This document shows positions 35,620 to 46,600 of a stretch of DNA of 64,000 nucleotides, piece after piece. The notes beneath the pieces are model-generated. The model saw nothing but the letters and a program-made list of their open reading frames with translations. It did not search any database and had not been told where the DNA came from. A program made the position numbers and the translations under genes. Source of the stretch: Kingdonia uniflora (taxonomy: Eukaryota > Streptophyta > Magnoliopsida > Ranunculales > Circaeasteraceae); NCBI GenBank assembly GCA_014058105.1, contig JACGCM010002300.1:992001-1056000 (forward strand), written 5' to 3'. Each line of letters starts with the position of its first letter. Positions within the stretch are counted from its first letter, which is position 1.

Positions 35620-37015
35620 CACCTTAACTTTCCACTCTAACCCAATTCAGTAGGAATGATTAAGTTCATATATCTCCCAGAGTTAAAATTAAGGAGCACG
35701 CCGAGGGCTTTAGCACTTAATAACTCTACACTTTCTATGGCACAAAAAATCCTTTTATGACTAAATTTGTAATTGAATCATATTAAGCTAAAATAAAGTT
35801 AAGCAAGCCATACAGTTTTGATACAAGTAAATCAAATGCAACTGTAAGTCTAATGAAGAAGAGCTTAAAAATGCCGTAATAACTAATAAGTTGATATGCC
35901 GAAAAAGTAAGCATATACCTAATATGTTTGATCGATAAATGATATAATATCATGATTTATGTGCTAACAGTCATTTTCTAGTTATCAACTTTTAATACAA
36001 GCATCAACAATGTATATACTTATAATCAGTTATCTCTTATTCTGTTGAATGCAAGCAACAACTTCATTACATGGTTCAAGGCCGATAAACCAATTTACAT
36101 CCATAAAATAATAATAATAATAATAGCACACTAATATTATTAGCTTAAAACTTACCACACTCTGGGGGAACATTAAACGTTTAACACTGACCTATCCTCC
36201 TCCCTCTACATCATATTAACTTCCTTTTTCTGCTTCAATCTTAGGTAGTTGGGTTTTTACGAAGTTTGTGAATTCTTCTATAATCGTCTAACTGTCAGGT
36301 CCTCTCTAATATTTATTCTCTTGATGCATTATGTTTACTGATTTTATTTTTATTTTGTAAGCATTAATGCATTCTGCTTTTACAATCCTACTGAATCCAT
36401 GCATTTTGTTTACTGTTCTTACATCCTTCACATGCACTCAATCCATGCTTTTATATGAATGTATTTCAAATACATGGCTAAGCATTTATTGTTACTACTA
36501 GATTTTAGTAAAAAAAATTACAATACATATGTGGTTGAATGATTTAGCCCTGCTTGAATATTAGCTACTTTTTTGTTTCATTGTTACTTTAAGCTTCATT
36601 GATCACTTATGTCATTGTAATTAGGTTTCATTGCTAACTTCATGATGAATTCGCCAAACAATGACAACAATAACAAAAATGGAAGAAACAACAATGAAAA
36701 TAACACTCTTCCTGTTCCTCAAGTAAGTAAAGCTTTATACTCTTGCATTCAAAATTTATACATGAGTTTAGAATTAAGTAATACATGAGTTTGCTATTGT
36801 TACCTAAATATTAACTACTGTAAACATTTTTGAGATTGGCTTTTCATATTAACTACTAAAAGCATTTCTTAGTTAACTTTAGCATTGTGCACTTTTAAGT
36901 TATGACTTTGTAAATTTTTTGCTTAGATAGTTATTTTTAGTTAATTTTATAAGAAATTTTTTTATTGTGCTACTCCTAGATCATTAAACCCATACTCATT
37001 AAACCTAGTCGTTCC
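35620..37015. other. Helitron interior with one exon-like start
   Basis: AT-rich. At 36643-36722 (plus) an ATG opens a short Asn-rich exon (MMNSPNNDNNNNKNGRNNN...) ending PVPQ at a perfect GTAAGTAA donor. It could be a captured first exon, gene unknown. Nothing else is supported. Confidence 0.35.
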
Positions 37016-37020
37016 AACTG

Positions 37021-37284
37021 TTAATTAGGAATCACCATCTCCAAATACATGTGGAACTCCTTCATATAATTCTCAAAATGAGCTTCAGTTGTATAAGCTA
37101 AATCCCCAATAGCTAGCATTGCTTCCTCATGCACTGTAGAGCTACGACATGCAAAGACCTTGAGGAACAACATCATCATCTGGTCAGCAGATTGAAGGAT
37201 TATTGTCTTAGTTTCATCAGAAGTACTCAATTTCTGGATAATAACCTGAAGAGCACCACATAATAGAGCTTGCCTTAGTTTCAA
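37021..37284 (-). pseudogene. Importin subunit beta-1 fragment
   Basis: 87 open codons on the minus strand: LRQALLCGALQVIIQKLS, ILQSADQMMMLFLKVFACRS, STVHEEAMLAIGDLAYTTEA. This matches the central HEAT-repeat region of plant importin beta-1, the nuclear import receptor. There is one internal exon piece only, with no start and a stop just after VIPN. Another captured fragment inside the Helitron. Confidence 0.85.
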
Positions 37285-37289
37285 GACTG

Positions 37290-38660
37290 AAATAAGACCT
37301 CTCCATCTGACCCATTAACTTATTCTTTTGGTGGGTTGTTTTGCCACTTGCCAGGATTCTTGACTTGCTCGGCATATGTGTCTGCGGGGATCTCATGATT
37401 ATGATGAATTATGAACCAAGATAATTATGGCTAGAATAACAAAAATGGTATTAATATGCATCTTCCCGCCCATAAGATCTCCATAGTTATTAAGAGTACT
37501 TATGCCTACTCCATCGTTAAGTGTTCGTGGGTGAGATTATAAGTACTAGAATTGGTGACTTATTGTACCCTTTATTAACTTCAAAAATAAGAATGTAACA
37601 GCCTACCAACTTTGTATTTTCAGGCTTAGTTGTTATACAATTTTCTGGTCATTATCACTCTACCTTACCCAAGAATTATCATTAGAACCTGAACCAATCT
37701 AAAAAATTGGGTCTGCCTTCCAGGAAAAAACATGATAAACCGAATTTGATAGCCATTAAGTAAATTGTTTATGGAATTTCTTAGATTTGCAACTACTACT
37801 AGAACCCTAAAACCAAAAAGCTTTCATTTCCTCCTCCTGTACCACCATAGAAATCTAAAATCCCAGAAGCAACCCATAACCTCTCATTAAAAGCCTCTTA
37901 CATCTCATCAGGTATAAATGGAGTTCTACAAAGAGGGCTAGTCTTCTGATCATAATCCATCCATCAATCCAAACAAATACTTATGAAAAATTTGACAAAC
38001 TCATACAAACTTATACTCATACAAACAAACTATACAACTCTCTGGTGTTTCAATTTCTCCTCCTTCATTTGAACTTAATAAATCTTCAAACTTTACTACT
38101 AGGAGAATCTCTCTAATTAGCATGGGTTACTAAATGGGGTTCCTGAATTTCTAATTTTAAGGTATGGAGTCTCAGAATTGGGGTTTATGAGTTTCTGAAT
38201 TTCTGAGTTTTTGAATTGGGGTTTATTAGCTTTAAATTAAAGGAATATCTAAACTTCTTTCTTTTACATACATGTATGTATGTAAAACACCCATAAATTA
38301 AATAGTGTATGTAATCAGAGAATATAATGGTATAAATCTCTCATGAATGCATGTATGTAAAATACTCATGAAATAAATAGTGTATGTAATGGTGTACGTA
38401 ATGGTATATGTAATCAGAGAAAAGCGCAATACAACGATTTTAACCGATGACTTTACACTTGGCTTCCGACCCATTTTCGTACATCTAATTCAAACTCATC
38501 CCTCAAAAGCCTAGTTGTTATACAATTCGTGTTATATCGTGTGTTTTATTCACTCATGTGGGTTACACTTTAATACTCTTATCATAATACGTATATAACA
38601 TTACATAAATATGGCCTAAAATTGTAAATATGGTAAAGGAGATTGATTATTTTTATAAAC
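37290..38660. other. Helitron interior, no identified gene
   Basis: AT-rich. Around 38265-38420 a CATACATGTATGTATGTAAAA..GTGTATGTAATCAGAG segment is duplicated. No coding sequence is supported. Confidence 0.4.
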
Positions 38661-38664
38661 TAGA

Positions 38665-38800
38665 AATTGTTATCATTATACATTAGAGAATGGTGTTTTT
38701 CAAGTACACAAGTTTTCCATTGTCTCAAAGATAAAGAGGGGCTGAGATTTGTGGGAAAGAATGAGATCGACGGTCGATATTTGTTCAACTCTTTGGCTTA
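38665..38800 (+). repeat. Helitron 5'-terminus-like segment, copy 3
   Basis: Shares GAATGGTGTTTTTCAAGTA, then AAGATAAAGAGGGGCTGAG and GAATGAGATCGACGG, with the segment at 34510-34610, and more distantly with the outer 5' end at 26014. A separate 3' end before it was not found. Confidence 0.6.
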
Positions 38801-39454
38801 GGGGTAGTTTGGATAAACGACATAAAACGGTATTAAGTCTTACTCTTCATCACTTTATCTCTCCCGACTCTTCATTCGAAAGACGTCTCTCACATTGAAT
38901 TGTCTTTGTTCTCACATCTAAGTAGGCCTGATCACTTGTTTATAAACTATGATTTAAGAGTGTTTCAGGGTTTCATGAGTTGGAGGGTTTCAATTTTGAT
39001 TCTTATCGAGGATTTTGATTTACTGTGATTTGGGGTTTTTTAAGTCCAAAATAAAGGCTGATCACAAATCGATTTCTAAGGTTTCAGAGCTTTGCCTTTC
39101 TTTCGCAATGACCGATTTTGGAATCGATTTCGGTAGATTTAGTGGAAATTTGGGATTTTCGACGGTCGATCCTTGAAGAGTATTATTTGTTTTCGAGAGG
39201 GGTTCGATCTAAGTTCGCGAAGGGTTTCGATCTCCAAGCCTCTTTTGAGGGCTTTAATTTGGGTATCTTATTCATTTAGTTTGGCTTGAAATTTGGGTTT
39301 TGTTTGATACTTTAGTATGACTCTAGGGTTCTCTACTCATTAAGAATAAATACATGTGGATGTTCAAGGTTCTCTACTTCAATCACTGAGCATTTGAGTT
39401 TGAATATGTTCGTTCACAGAATCGATATCTCCATATATGTTGTTAACTTTCAAG

Positions 39455-39940
39455 ATGTGGAACTATGGTATGAAAGTCTATATGTTAACTTTAATGGTTT
39501 AGAACTATGGTATGAAGGTCTATATATGTTGTTAGCTTTCAAGGTGTAAAACTATCGTTGCAATAAGATTGCTTTCGGTTTTGATTCATCTGTACCTCAA
39601 AGGATTTATTCGAATTTATTGTCCAGCTTGGGTTTTAATCATTCTGTACTTTGGGTTTATAATCACCATCCTCCATTAATAGGTTTTAGTTCTGCGCTTT
39701 TCAGTTTGCAACTTACAACTTATTTATTGGAGGTGTAAAGCTATGGTATGAAATTCTATCTATGTTTACTTTGACGGTTTAGAACTATGGCATGGAGGTC
39801 TATATATGTTGTTAACTTTCAATGTGTACAACTATCGTTGCAATAAGATTGCTTTCGGTTTTGATTCATCTGTATATCTCAAAGGATTTGTTTGAATTTA
39901 TTGTCCAGCTTGGGTTTCAATCATTCTGTACTTCAAAATT
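39455..39940. repeat. Direct tandem duplication, period about 280 bp
   Basis: AGAACTATGG(T/C)ATG(A/G)AGGTC starts at 39501 and again at 39781, and about 160 bp following are nearly identical, including CGTTGCAATAAGATTGCTTT. It lies in the terminal part of the Helitron. Confidence 0.75.
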
Positions 39941-40299
39941 GGTAATGTATACTTCATACTTCATTTGACATGTAAAATAATGTGCTCAAACTATATGAGT
40001 ATATCAGGTTAAATCATTGTTTTATTTATTTTTTCTTCCAATATTTGTAACTACAGTATATTTGGATTTGGTCGTCACTTTGGTACACCAGTATTAGGAT
40101 AATATGTAGTGCATTAGAGGATGACATATAATGTTTTTAATTGCTTACATAATATTAGGGAGACATTTCGTGCCTACCTAATCTAAAAGGCGGGGGATAA
40201 ATGATGTTTACTTTTGTTATGAGTAGTGATTTAGTTTCCATCGAGGGAGATGGATAGGTTTAAGTGTAATTTGATTCAGCCATGAGCATTGATCTTACG

Positions 40300-40387
40300 G
40301 GTAGCGCCGAAGGTGCGTCGACATAGTCACGAGTTGCACCGAAGGCGCATCGACATTGCTGCCGTGGCGAGCCACAGGTAGTACTAA
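40300..40387 (+). repeat. Helitron 3' terminus with repeated mini-hairpins
   Basis: Two near-identical 21-bp repeats (GCGCCGAAGGTGCGTCGACA and GCACCGAAGGCGCATCGACA), each able to fold as a GAA-loop hairpin, precede the terminal hairpin GTGGC/GCCAC and CTAA. Confidence 0.75.
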
Positions 40388-40892
40388 TTGTCTAACAACA
40401 TACAATTCGGTCTCCTTTGACGAGCTGCAAGGTGCAATGGGGTTGCCCCATTACCATCTCTAACATTTACAATTCGCATAAATCTCCATGAATTCGCAAC
40501 TGGGGAAGACTGTGCTGCCAAAAAAATAGCTTGTAGGCAATCAAAATGCCTATAGTACGTTGTATGGTGCAAGCAGGTCTTCCCATAAAGAGAACCGAGC
40601 ATAAAAATATTGGCCCCTGCTTGAATGAGCTTTTGCAAACAAGATATTTGTTTGTGATGATTCAAAATGTCTGGATTCGCAAATCGATCCAAAATCAAAG
40701 AAAGAACCCCAAACCTCCCATTAGCAACAACAATATGAAGTACAGGGAGTCTATCATAAACAGTGGTTTGATCCAAGAGAGAAGGGTATCTCTCTAACAT
40801 AATCTCCACCATGTCCAACTTACGGTGAAATGTAGTCAATGATACCAATTTTTTTAACCTTTTTGGGGAAAGTTTTACCTGTGAAATCTTGC
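40388..40892 (-). pseudogene. XBAT31: XBAT31-like N-terminal ankyrin exon
   Basis: Starts after acceptor GTTCTGTAG and reads through ankyrin units to LLDN at the Helitron site with no stop. The unit between NHHKQ and ISCLQKLIQ is shorter than in the family by about ten residues, an in-frame deletion. Confidence 0.85.
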
Positions 40893-40905
40893 CTACAGAA
40901 CACAA

Positions 40906-42098
40906 AAAATAAAATCATAAACCTATACATATAAAAGTGAAATAATGAAACACTCCAACATAACAAAAAAGACTAACCTAAAACTGAAAATTGTTCGGTA
41001 TTGCAAGTCATTCTCTTCCAAGTATCTAATACCATGAAGTTTATCCTTTTCCCTCCTCCTTTATCCAGACTTGGGACTGGCAATGAATAGCCATAAGGCT
41101 CCATTGGCGGAGTTAAAAAGACTGTACCTACAAAAAAACAATTAGTAATGTGAAAGTGACGTGATTTCAACCAAAAAAACCCAACGATCAAACAGTTATG
41201 GAAATAACTTATTTTCAATAAATGAGATTTTAGGGCCTTGTTTAGGGATATGTAAGAGGATGGTGGACTGAACACTGTTATTTCTCTAAAATAAATTATC
41301 TACTTTAGTTGTTCATTTTCTCAGTATAACTTATAATCGTACAAAATTTAATTGTAACTTCATGAAGAATAATGTGTCTGACCAACACTATGTTATGTGA
41401 CAGCATTCACAAGGATATATGACGTAATTTGTGGATCCAGTATTCGGCACCGTGGAAGGTCATATGTTGCGTCTGAATCATCTAAATCCCATAGATATTC
41501 TAAAAGAGTATCAAAAGATGAACGTCGTGCTATTGTGAAATACTTTGCTCACAAGTAAATTCATCCCTCACTATCTTATTCTAAATGCCAACACTATGTG
41601 CTTTTCTATCTTATATTTCAACTTTGCATGCCTCACATTTTAATGAACGCCATATTCTTCACAAACTATTACTTTATTATATCTTTACATGATTAATCAT
41701 CATCCCCGCTCTTAGTTTTATTTAAAATAAGATAAGTAAAATTTTAGTGTTGTTGTGCTGTCAACGATTAGGATCCTGACAAATTTGAGATGTTCTGTAG
41801 TAGAATCATCTTCTCCTAAAATATAAGATCCAGGTAATGAATCCCAAAGTGTGTCTTAAAGCCTCCTTTTTGGCAGCTGTAATTCTTGTTTTGATAAAAT
41901 AAAGCAATGAACGTATGTGCTCTAGGATAAATATGAAGTTAGTGCCAAGTTTGTTCAAGTGACATCAAGTATAGGCTTGCCTAACCCTCGCTTACCTTGC
42001 AAAAAACAAATCTGGAATTTACAGGCAATGAAGGCAATCTTTTGTCTTTCTGAACACATTCAATCACCATAAACATGAGCACGTCCTTGAAACCCATG
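40906..42098. other. CACTA interior between XBAT31 and LINE-A; unidentified exon-like pieces
   Basis: A minus-strand exon-like piece (41128-40977) lies between TTTTTGTAG and GTTAGT and encodes LTPPMEPYGYSLPVPSLDKG and more; I do not recognise it. A plus-strand piece at 41400-41557 encodes RHRGRSYVASES and RVSKDERRAIVKYFAHK up to a GTAAAT donor. It resembles plant proteins with a DERRAMVESF-type motif but is not firmly identified. Confidence 0.35.
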
Positions 42099-42129
42099 AA
42101 TCCCTAATCGAGTATCAAACTTGAGCAAG

Positions 42130-42984
42130 ATGGATCTCCCCATACTGAATCTCCTTCAAGAGCTTCTAAATAGAGAAAACAATTCGTTCGGCAATGAGGG
42201 TTTGGATGATTTGGCGTCATCACTGAGGAAACTTATGCAAAACCCTCCTGCATTTACAACTCCCACAATCTCTCCGACCACACCAGCTACCCGTAGTGAA
42301 GATAATCTCGCTCTGCACGGGATTCGGGTTTCAATTAGTCAACCCACTGAAGCAATCAAGGAACGATCGGGTCAAGAACAAAGGGTTGTATGTCCCTGGG
42401 GATTTATGAAAATGGCAGAAGGGAACGAGACGAATAAAACCGCAGCTACAGGAGAAATCTTAGAACATCCAAGCTTGCCAGGATTGCAACAATCCAAAGA
42501 AGATTAGGTTATGGAGACTTCTTCTCTCCATGGTAAAATCCCTTAATCTACTTTGAACACAAAAAAAAACCATTCAATCCTTTGCAGATATGGTACAAGG
42601 AAGACCGGATACCCCAGCTGAAGCTACATCACTTCTGGATGTGGGGATACGGGGTGATACTCCATTTGTCTCTATCCCTGCAGGAGAGGTTGCTATGGGG
42701 ATGTCCCGATTCCAGTTCATCTTGATCGGGCGCCTGGATCTTCAGAAGGTGAAATTTAAGGCTGTTCAGGAATACGCTAGAACACAATGGAAACTCTCTA
42801 GGCATTGCAAGCTAATCCCATTAGAGAAAGGCTTCTTCATCATCAAACTCGATAATGAAAGTGATAAGATTCGCATATGGGTCATGGACCTGCCCCTGCG
42901 TTTGATGTCATGGAGTCCACTTTTCTCAGTGGATAATCATTACAACACGAATGCTCTAATTTGGTATAAATTTCTAGGATTACC
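42130..42984 (+). pseudogene. LINE-A ORF1, N-terminal part (DUF4283)
   Basis: RNA-binding chaperone-like ORF1 of plant LINEs. The ATG at 42130 is chosen because LINE-B starts with the same MDL...LL motif. The frame 42130-42507 ends at a TAG; the DUF4283 part is in 42590-42984 (SRFQFILIGRLDLQKVKFKA, YARTQWKLS, GFFIIKLDNESDKIRIW). A short deletion removes the PW-containing segment that LINE-B keeps. It is cut inside LGLP by LINE-B and continues at 49445. Confidence 0.85.
42977..42984. repeat. Target-site duplication of LINE-B (left copy)
   Basis: GGATTACC directly before the T-run that is LINE-B's poly(A) tail on the minus strand. The right copy is at 49437-49444. Confidence 0.85.
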
Positions 42985-43084
42985 TTTTTTTTGCAAACAG
43001 TTTATAATTTTATATAAGCGGGATCATAAATACAAGGTAATTACACAACAAGGACAAAATTGCCCTTAAAATTGCAAAAAAGAA

Positions 43085-43380
43085 GTTGAAACACACACTG
43101 TTCGAATAGACCAAAAAAGTCTATTCAAATAAGATTGTATTCGAATAGATTATTAGTCTATTCGAATAAAACATTACAGCCTAAAATGTATTCGAACATA
43201 GAAGAAATCTATTTGAATACAAAAAGGCAGTCTAGAATGTATTCGAACAGTGAAGGATTCTATTCGAATACACCGTCCACGTTGATATTTATCTTCCAAC
43301 TTGTCATCTATCTCGACAATTTATAAAAATTTGCCTAGTTCGTTCGAACGGCCTCCTACTTCGTTCGAACGACTTTCCAC
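43085..43380. repeat. TTCGAA cluster in LINE-B 3' UTR
   Basis: About six TATTCGAATA-type sites (43100-43270) and two TCGTTCGAACG sites (43340-43372), plus degraded copies (CTATTCAAATA, CTATTTGAATA). The position corresponds to the cluster at 54485-54665 in LINE-A. Confidence 0.8.
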
Positions 43381-43618
43381 TCGTACTGAATAATCATCCA
43401 GTTCAGCGTGATTTCCTGAATTTGAAGTAGTCCATGACATGATCTTTGATATTTTGTAAGTACTCCGATCTGCCATTTGTCCATTCTTCTGCTGGTTAGT
43501 TTGGGTCTGATCCTCTCCTTGTAATTTGATATGTCGAGAAGTTGCATTCCCTCCATACATGGTTAAATCAGATTTGCAAAAGGTGGGGGATGATTAGTTC
43601 CCAAGCAGTTTTAAGTGT

Positions 43619-46600
43619 TCAGGGTATTCTTTCTTTGATAAAAGCTTTAATTACTGCAGCCGAGTCGGATACTACCCACACTCTTCTCCACCCTTGTGTT
43701 TCAGCTTTCTGAACCCTTGATATGATTGAAGTAATCTCAGCAATGAAGTTCATAGCTTGCCCAATGAATTTACTGTATGTGCCCATGACTTTCTCTTTAT
43801 TGTTCCTATAGATGATGCCTATGCCTGCCTCACCGGGATTACCTAGAGCCGATCCATCATAACAAATTTTTACCTCGTCTTGATTAGGAAGCCCCCATTT
43901 ACAGCTCTCTATGTTATTGCCTAATCTCGGTTTGTACTGAACATGAAGCTCCTTGATGATCTTGAGGTCCTGAATGGTGTTGTTCATTATATTTTTGGAG
44001 AGGAGAGAGGTATCTGCAATGTCAGTCAGGATGTGTAGCGTAGTTTGCTGGATAGGGGTTTGACTCCATCAAACCGCCATTTGTTTTTAACTTTCCAAAT
44101 GTTGTTGCATGTTGCAAAAACCATGGCCACACAAAGATCATAAATGTATGGACTAGATGTTTTACCTCTATCTAGTATGGTTCTCCAGTTGTTTGATGGG
44201 GTGATAGGTGCATACGCGAAACATGTCGTAGCCTTCTGCCAAAGAGAGACTGCGAAAGGACACTGTAACAAGGTGTGAGACTCCGTTTCTGAAGCGTTAT
44301 GGCATTGGTGGCATACTGACACAATAGAGATGTCTCTCTTCATTATGACATCATCCATAAGGAGTATATGGTTTAGCAAGCGCCAGGCAAAGCCTCCAAG
44401 TCTAGGGTGGATTGCTTGTCTCCAGATGTACTTCCACCACCATGCCGAATCTTCCTTACTGCGCAATGTTTCATATGCATTCTTGGTGGATAAAACTCTT
44501 TGGATATCAGGTTTCCATATCATAGTATCATGGGAACTGGGGTTGCATTGGATGTTCTGTATGTTAATTCCTAGTACCAGCAATATAAGTAATATGTTGC
44601 TAGGGAAATGCCATCCTTGTGGGTTGATAAAATTGTTGAGCCTTTCTTTGCATTTTTTCCATAAGTGTCGATGGATATCAATATGTTCCTTGAGTGGGAT
44701 ATATGTTGCCCAGGTGTCTCACCAAAAATCAATTTTTTGTCCGTCCCCAATGAGCCATCCTATAGGTGGTTTCGAAATGGTCGCTCCGGTCTGTATTCCC
44801 TTCCATAATGTCGACAGCTTATAATATTGAATAGTATCCCTGCTCTTGCTGCTGAATTTGGATTTGAGAAATTTTGGCCATTCCTCTGTTCCTTGTTGAA
44901 AAACCCAGTAAAGTTTGTAGAGCATATTTTTGTTGACTTCTCCCAGACTACGTATTCCAAGCCCCCATTCCTTAGTCGGTTTACATACCTTATCCCATTT
45001 CAGTATCACCCCCTTCATTTTGGTAGGGTCTCCAATCCAGATGTAGTTTCTAAGGATTTTATCTCCCTCTTTGATAAGCAAGCTAGGCCATTTGTAAACT
45101 ACCATATTATGAATAGGTATGTTGTTCAAGATAGACTTTGCAAGAGTGATCCTTCCCTGAAACGAGATCATGCTTACCGTCCAGCTGTTAGCTCTTTTTA
45201 TGATATTTTCTAATAGCGGTAAAATCGCTTGCTTTGTTACCCTTCCTTGTATGAGTAGAATGCTCAGATACGTCTCTAGAAATTTTCCTTCTTTGAAGCC
45301 AAATTTTCCAGTGACCAATCTTCTGCGGGTGAGATGTATAGAACTCATAAATATTTTTCTTTTAGCTATACTAATCTATTGTCCAGAGACCTTCTGATAT
45401 TTGATAAGGATGAGTAGAAGCTATCTCAGGCATTTGTTATTCCCGTTCACAAAGATGAATATATCATCTGTAAAAAGTAGGTGAGTGGGGCCATGCATAT
45501 CCTTTGTTGATGTCATGGTCTGTATTCAACCTTGTTCTTTGGCCTTGTGGAGATTAATGCTCAGTATGTCTTCCACAATTGCAAACATAATTGGGAAGAG
45601 AGTGTCCCCCTGCTTAAGACCCCTAGCCATCTGGGAAAAAACATGAAGAACTACCATTGATAAAAATAGAAACCATAATACTAGTAATAATAGTTTGTAT
45701 CCAGTTACAGAATTTCAAATCAAAACCAAATGCTCAAAGAGTTGGGAGTAGGTATTTCCAGCTCAGTGTATCATATGATTGACTGATATCGATCTTAAGA
45801 GCCACATTTCCATTTTTCCTATTGATTTTCATCTCATTAACCATCTTCGAGACAATACAAATATTGTTATGGATGTTCCTATTCTTTATAAACGCACTTT
45901 GGTCCCTCGAGACACATCTATCGGCAATAGGAGATAACCGAATGGCAAGAATTTTAGTGATGACTTTGAAAATAAAGTTGTTGAGGCAAATCGGCCTGTA
46001 TTGTTAAATCTTGGATGGGTTTTTAATTTTGGGAATCAAAACTATGAGGTTGGAGTTGAATGTCATGGGAATCATACCATCCATAAAGAACAAGATTATC
46101 CCAGCGTTACTATCATTGTTCAAGATTTCCCAGAATTTATGGTAAAAAGTACCAGAAAAACCATCTATACAGGGGGTGCTGTTGCTGTCCATAGAGAATA
46201 CTGCATCCCTAATCTCCTCAGTAGTTGGGGCTGCAGTGAGACTATTGATTTTTGCTTCTGTAACTTGGTTGGGGATGTGATCAAAAAGTTATGGACATTA
46301 TTGTGTATCTGTAACAACGAATTTGGCCTTGTAGTAAATCGTGATATGTTCCTGCATGAGCGTCTGACTTAAAATTTCTCATCCCGTACTGTCTTGGATA
46401 TTTGTGATAAGGGCATTCTCATTCCTAGCCTTTGTGGTTGAATAGAAAAACCTCGTGTTTCTGTCCCCTACATGTAGCCATTTGATTCTTGATTTTTACC
46501 TCCAATCTATCTCTTCAATTTTCTCTCATCTGTTCAGGAGTTTTATTTGAGCAAGGTATCTTTTTTCTATCAAGTCATTGGTTATATCTTCCTCTAACTA

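Larger units (their letters stand above)
26014..40387 (+). mobile_element. Helitron-type insertion (14.4 kb, possibly several head-to-tail units)
   Basis: Inserted between A (26013) and T (40388) of an XBAT31 exon with no duplication. It starts TCTCTTTATAATAACGGGG. Its 3' end is a small hairpin GTGGC-GA-GCCAC (40364-40375), then AGGTAGTA and CTAA (40384-40387), followed by host T. These are the defining Helitron features: 5' TC, hairpin 8-12 nt before CTRR, and A^T target. Removing it restores the codon order LLDN-GALI. No Rep/helicase gene was recognised, so it is non-autonomous. The contents include several gene fragments and internal Helitron-like ends near 34475-34530 and 38670-38760. Confidence 0.85.
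24019..40905 (-). pseudogene. XBAT31: XBAT31-like ankyrin-RING E3 ubiquitin ligase, captured with introns, split by a Helitron
   Basis: XBAT31 is an ankyrin-repeat RING-finger ubiquitin ligase. Minus-strand pieces in order: an N-terminal ankyrin exon at about 40892-40388 (PSLLDQTTVYDRLPVLHIVV, LIQAGANIFML, VNVRDGNGATPLHLAARQRR, ending LLDN); the ankyrin exon continuing at 26013-25870 (GALICASTGEYGFSGSTPLY to HQDTSG); an exon at 25565-25307 (RIPYVAAVKYKHAVC, VEPLVWPSPWKFISEL, DATREREKNILKG); and the RING exon 24252-24019 (ELCYICFDKLC, DCGHQICAHCTLALCC), ending in a stop like the family's C-terminus. Splice sites are canonical at the exon edges checked. The first exon of the family is not recognised. 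A TPLMLAAM-type ankyrin segment is deleted, the last RING Cys pair (CPFC) is lost, and a stop follows. All differences from a working enzyme argue for a dead capture. Confidence 0.9.

Noticed and set aside
26014..40387. RepHel protein of an autonomous Helitron
   Set aside because: No Rep HUH motif or helicase motifs were recognisable in any frame.
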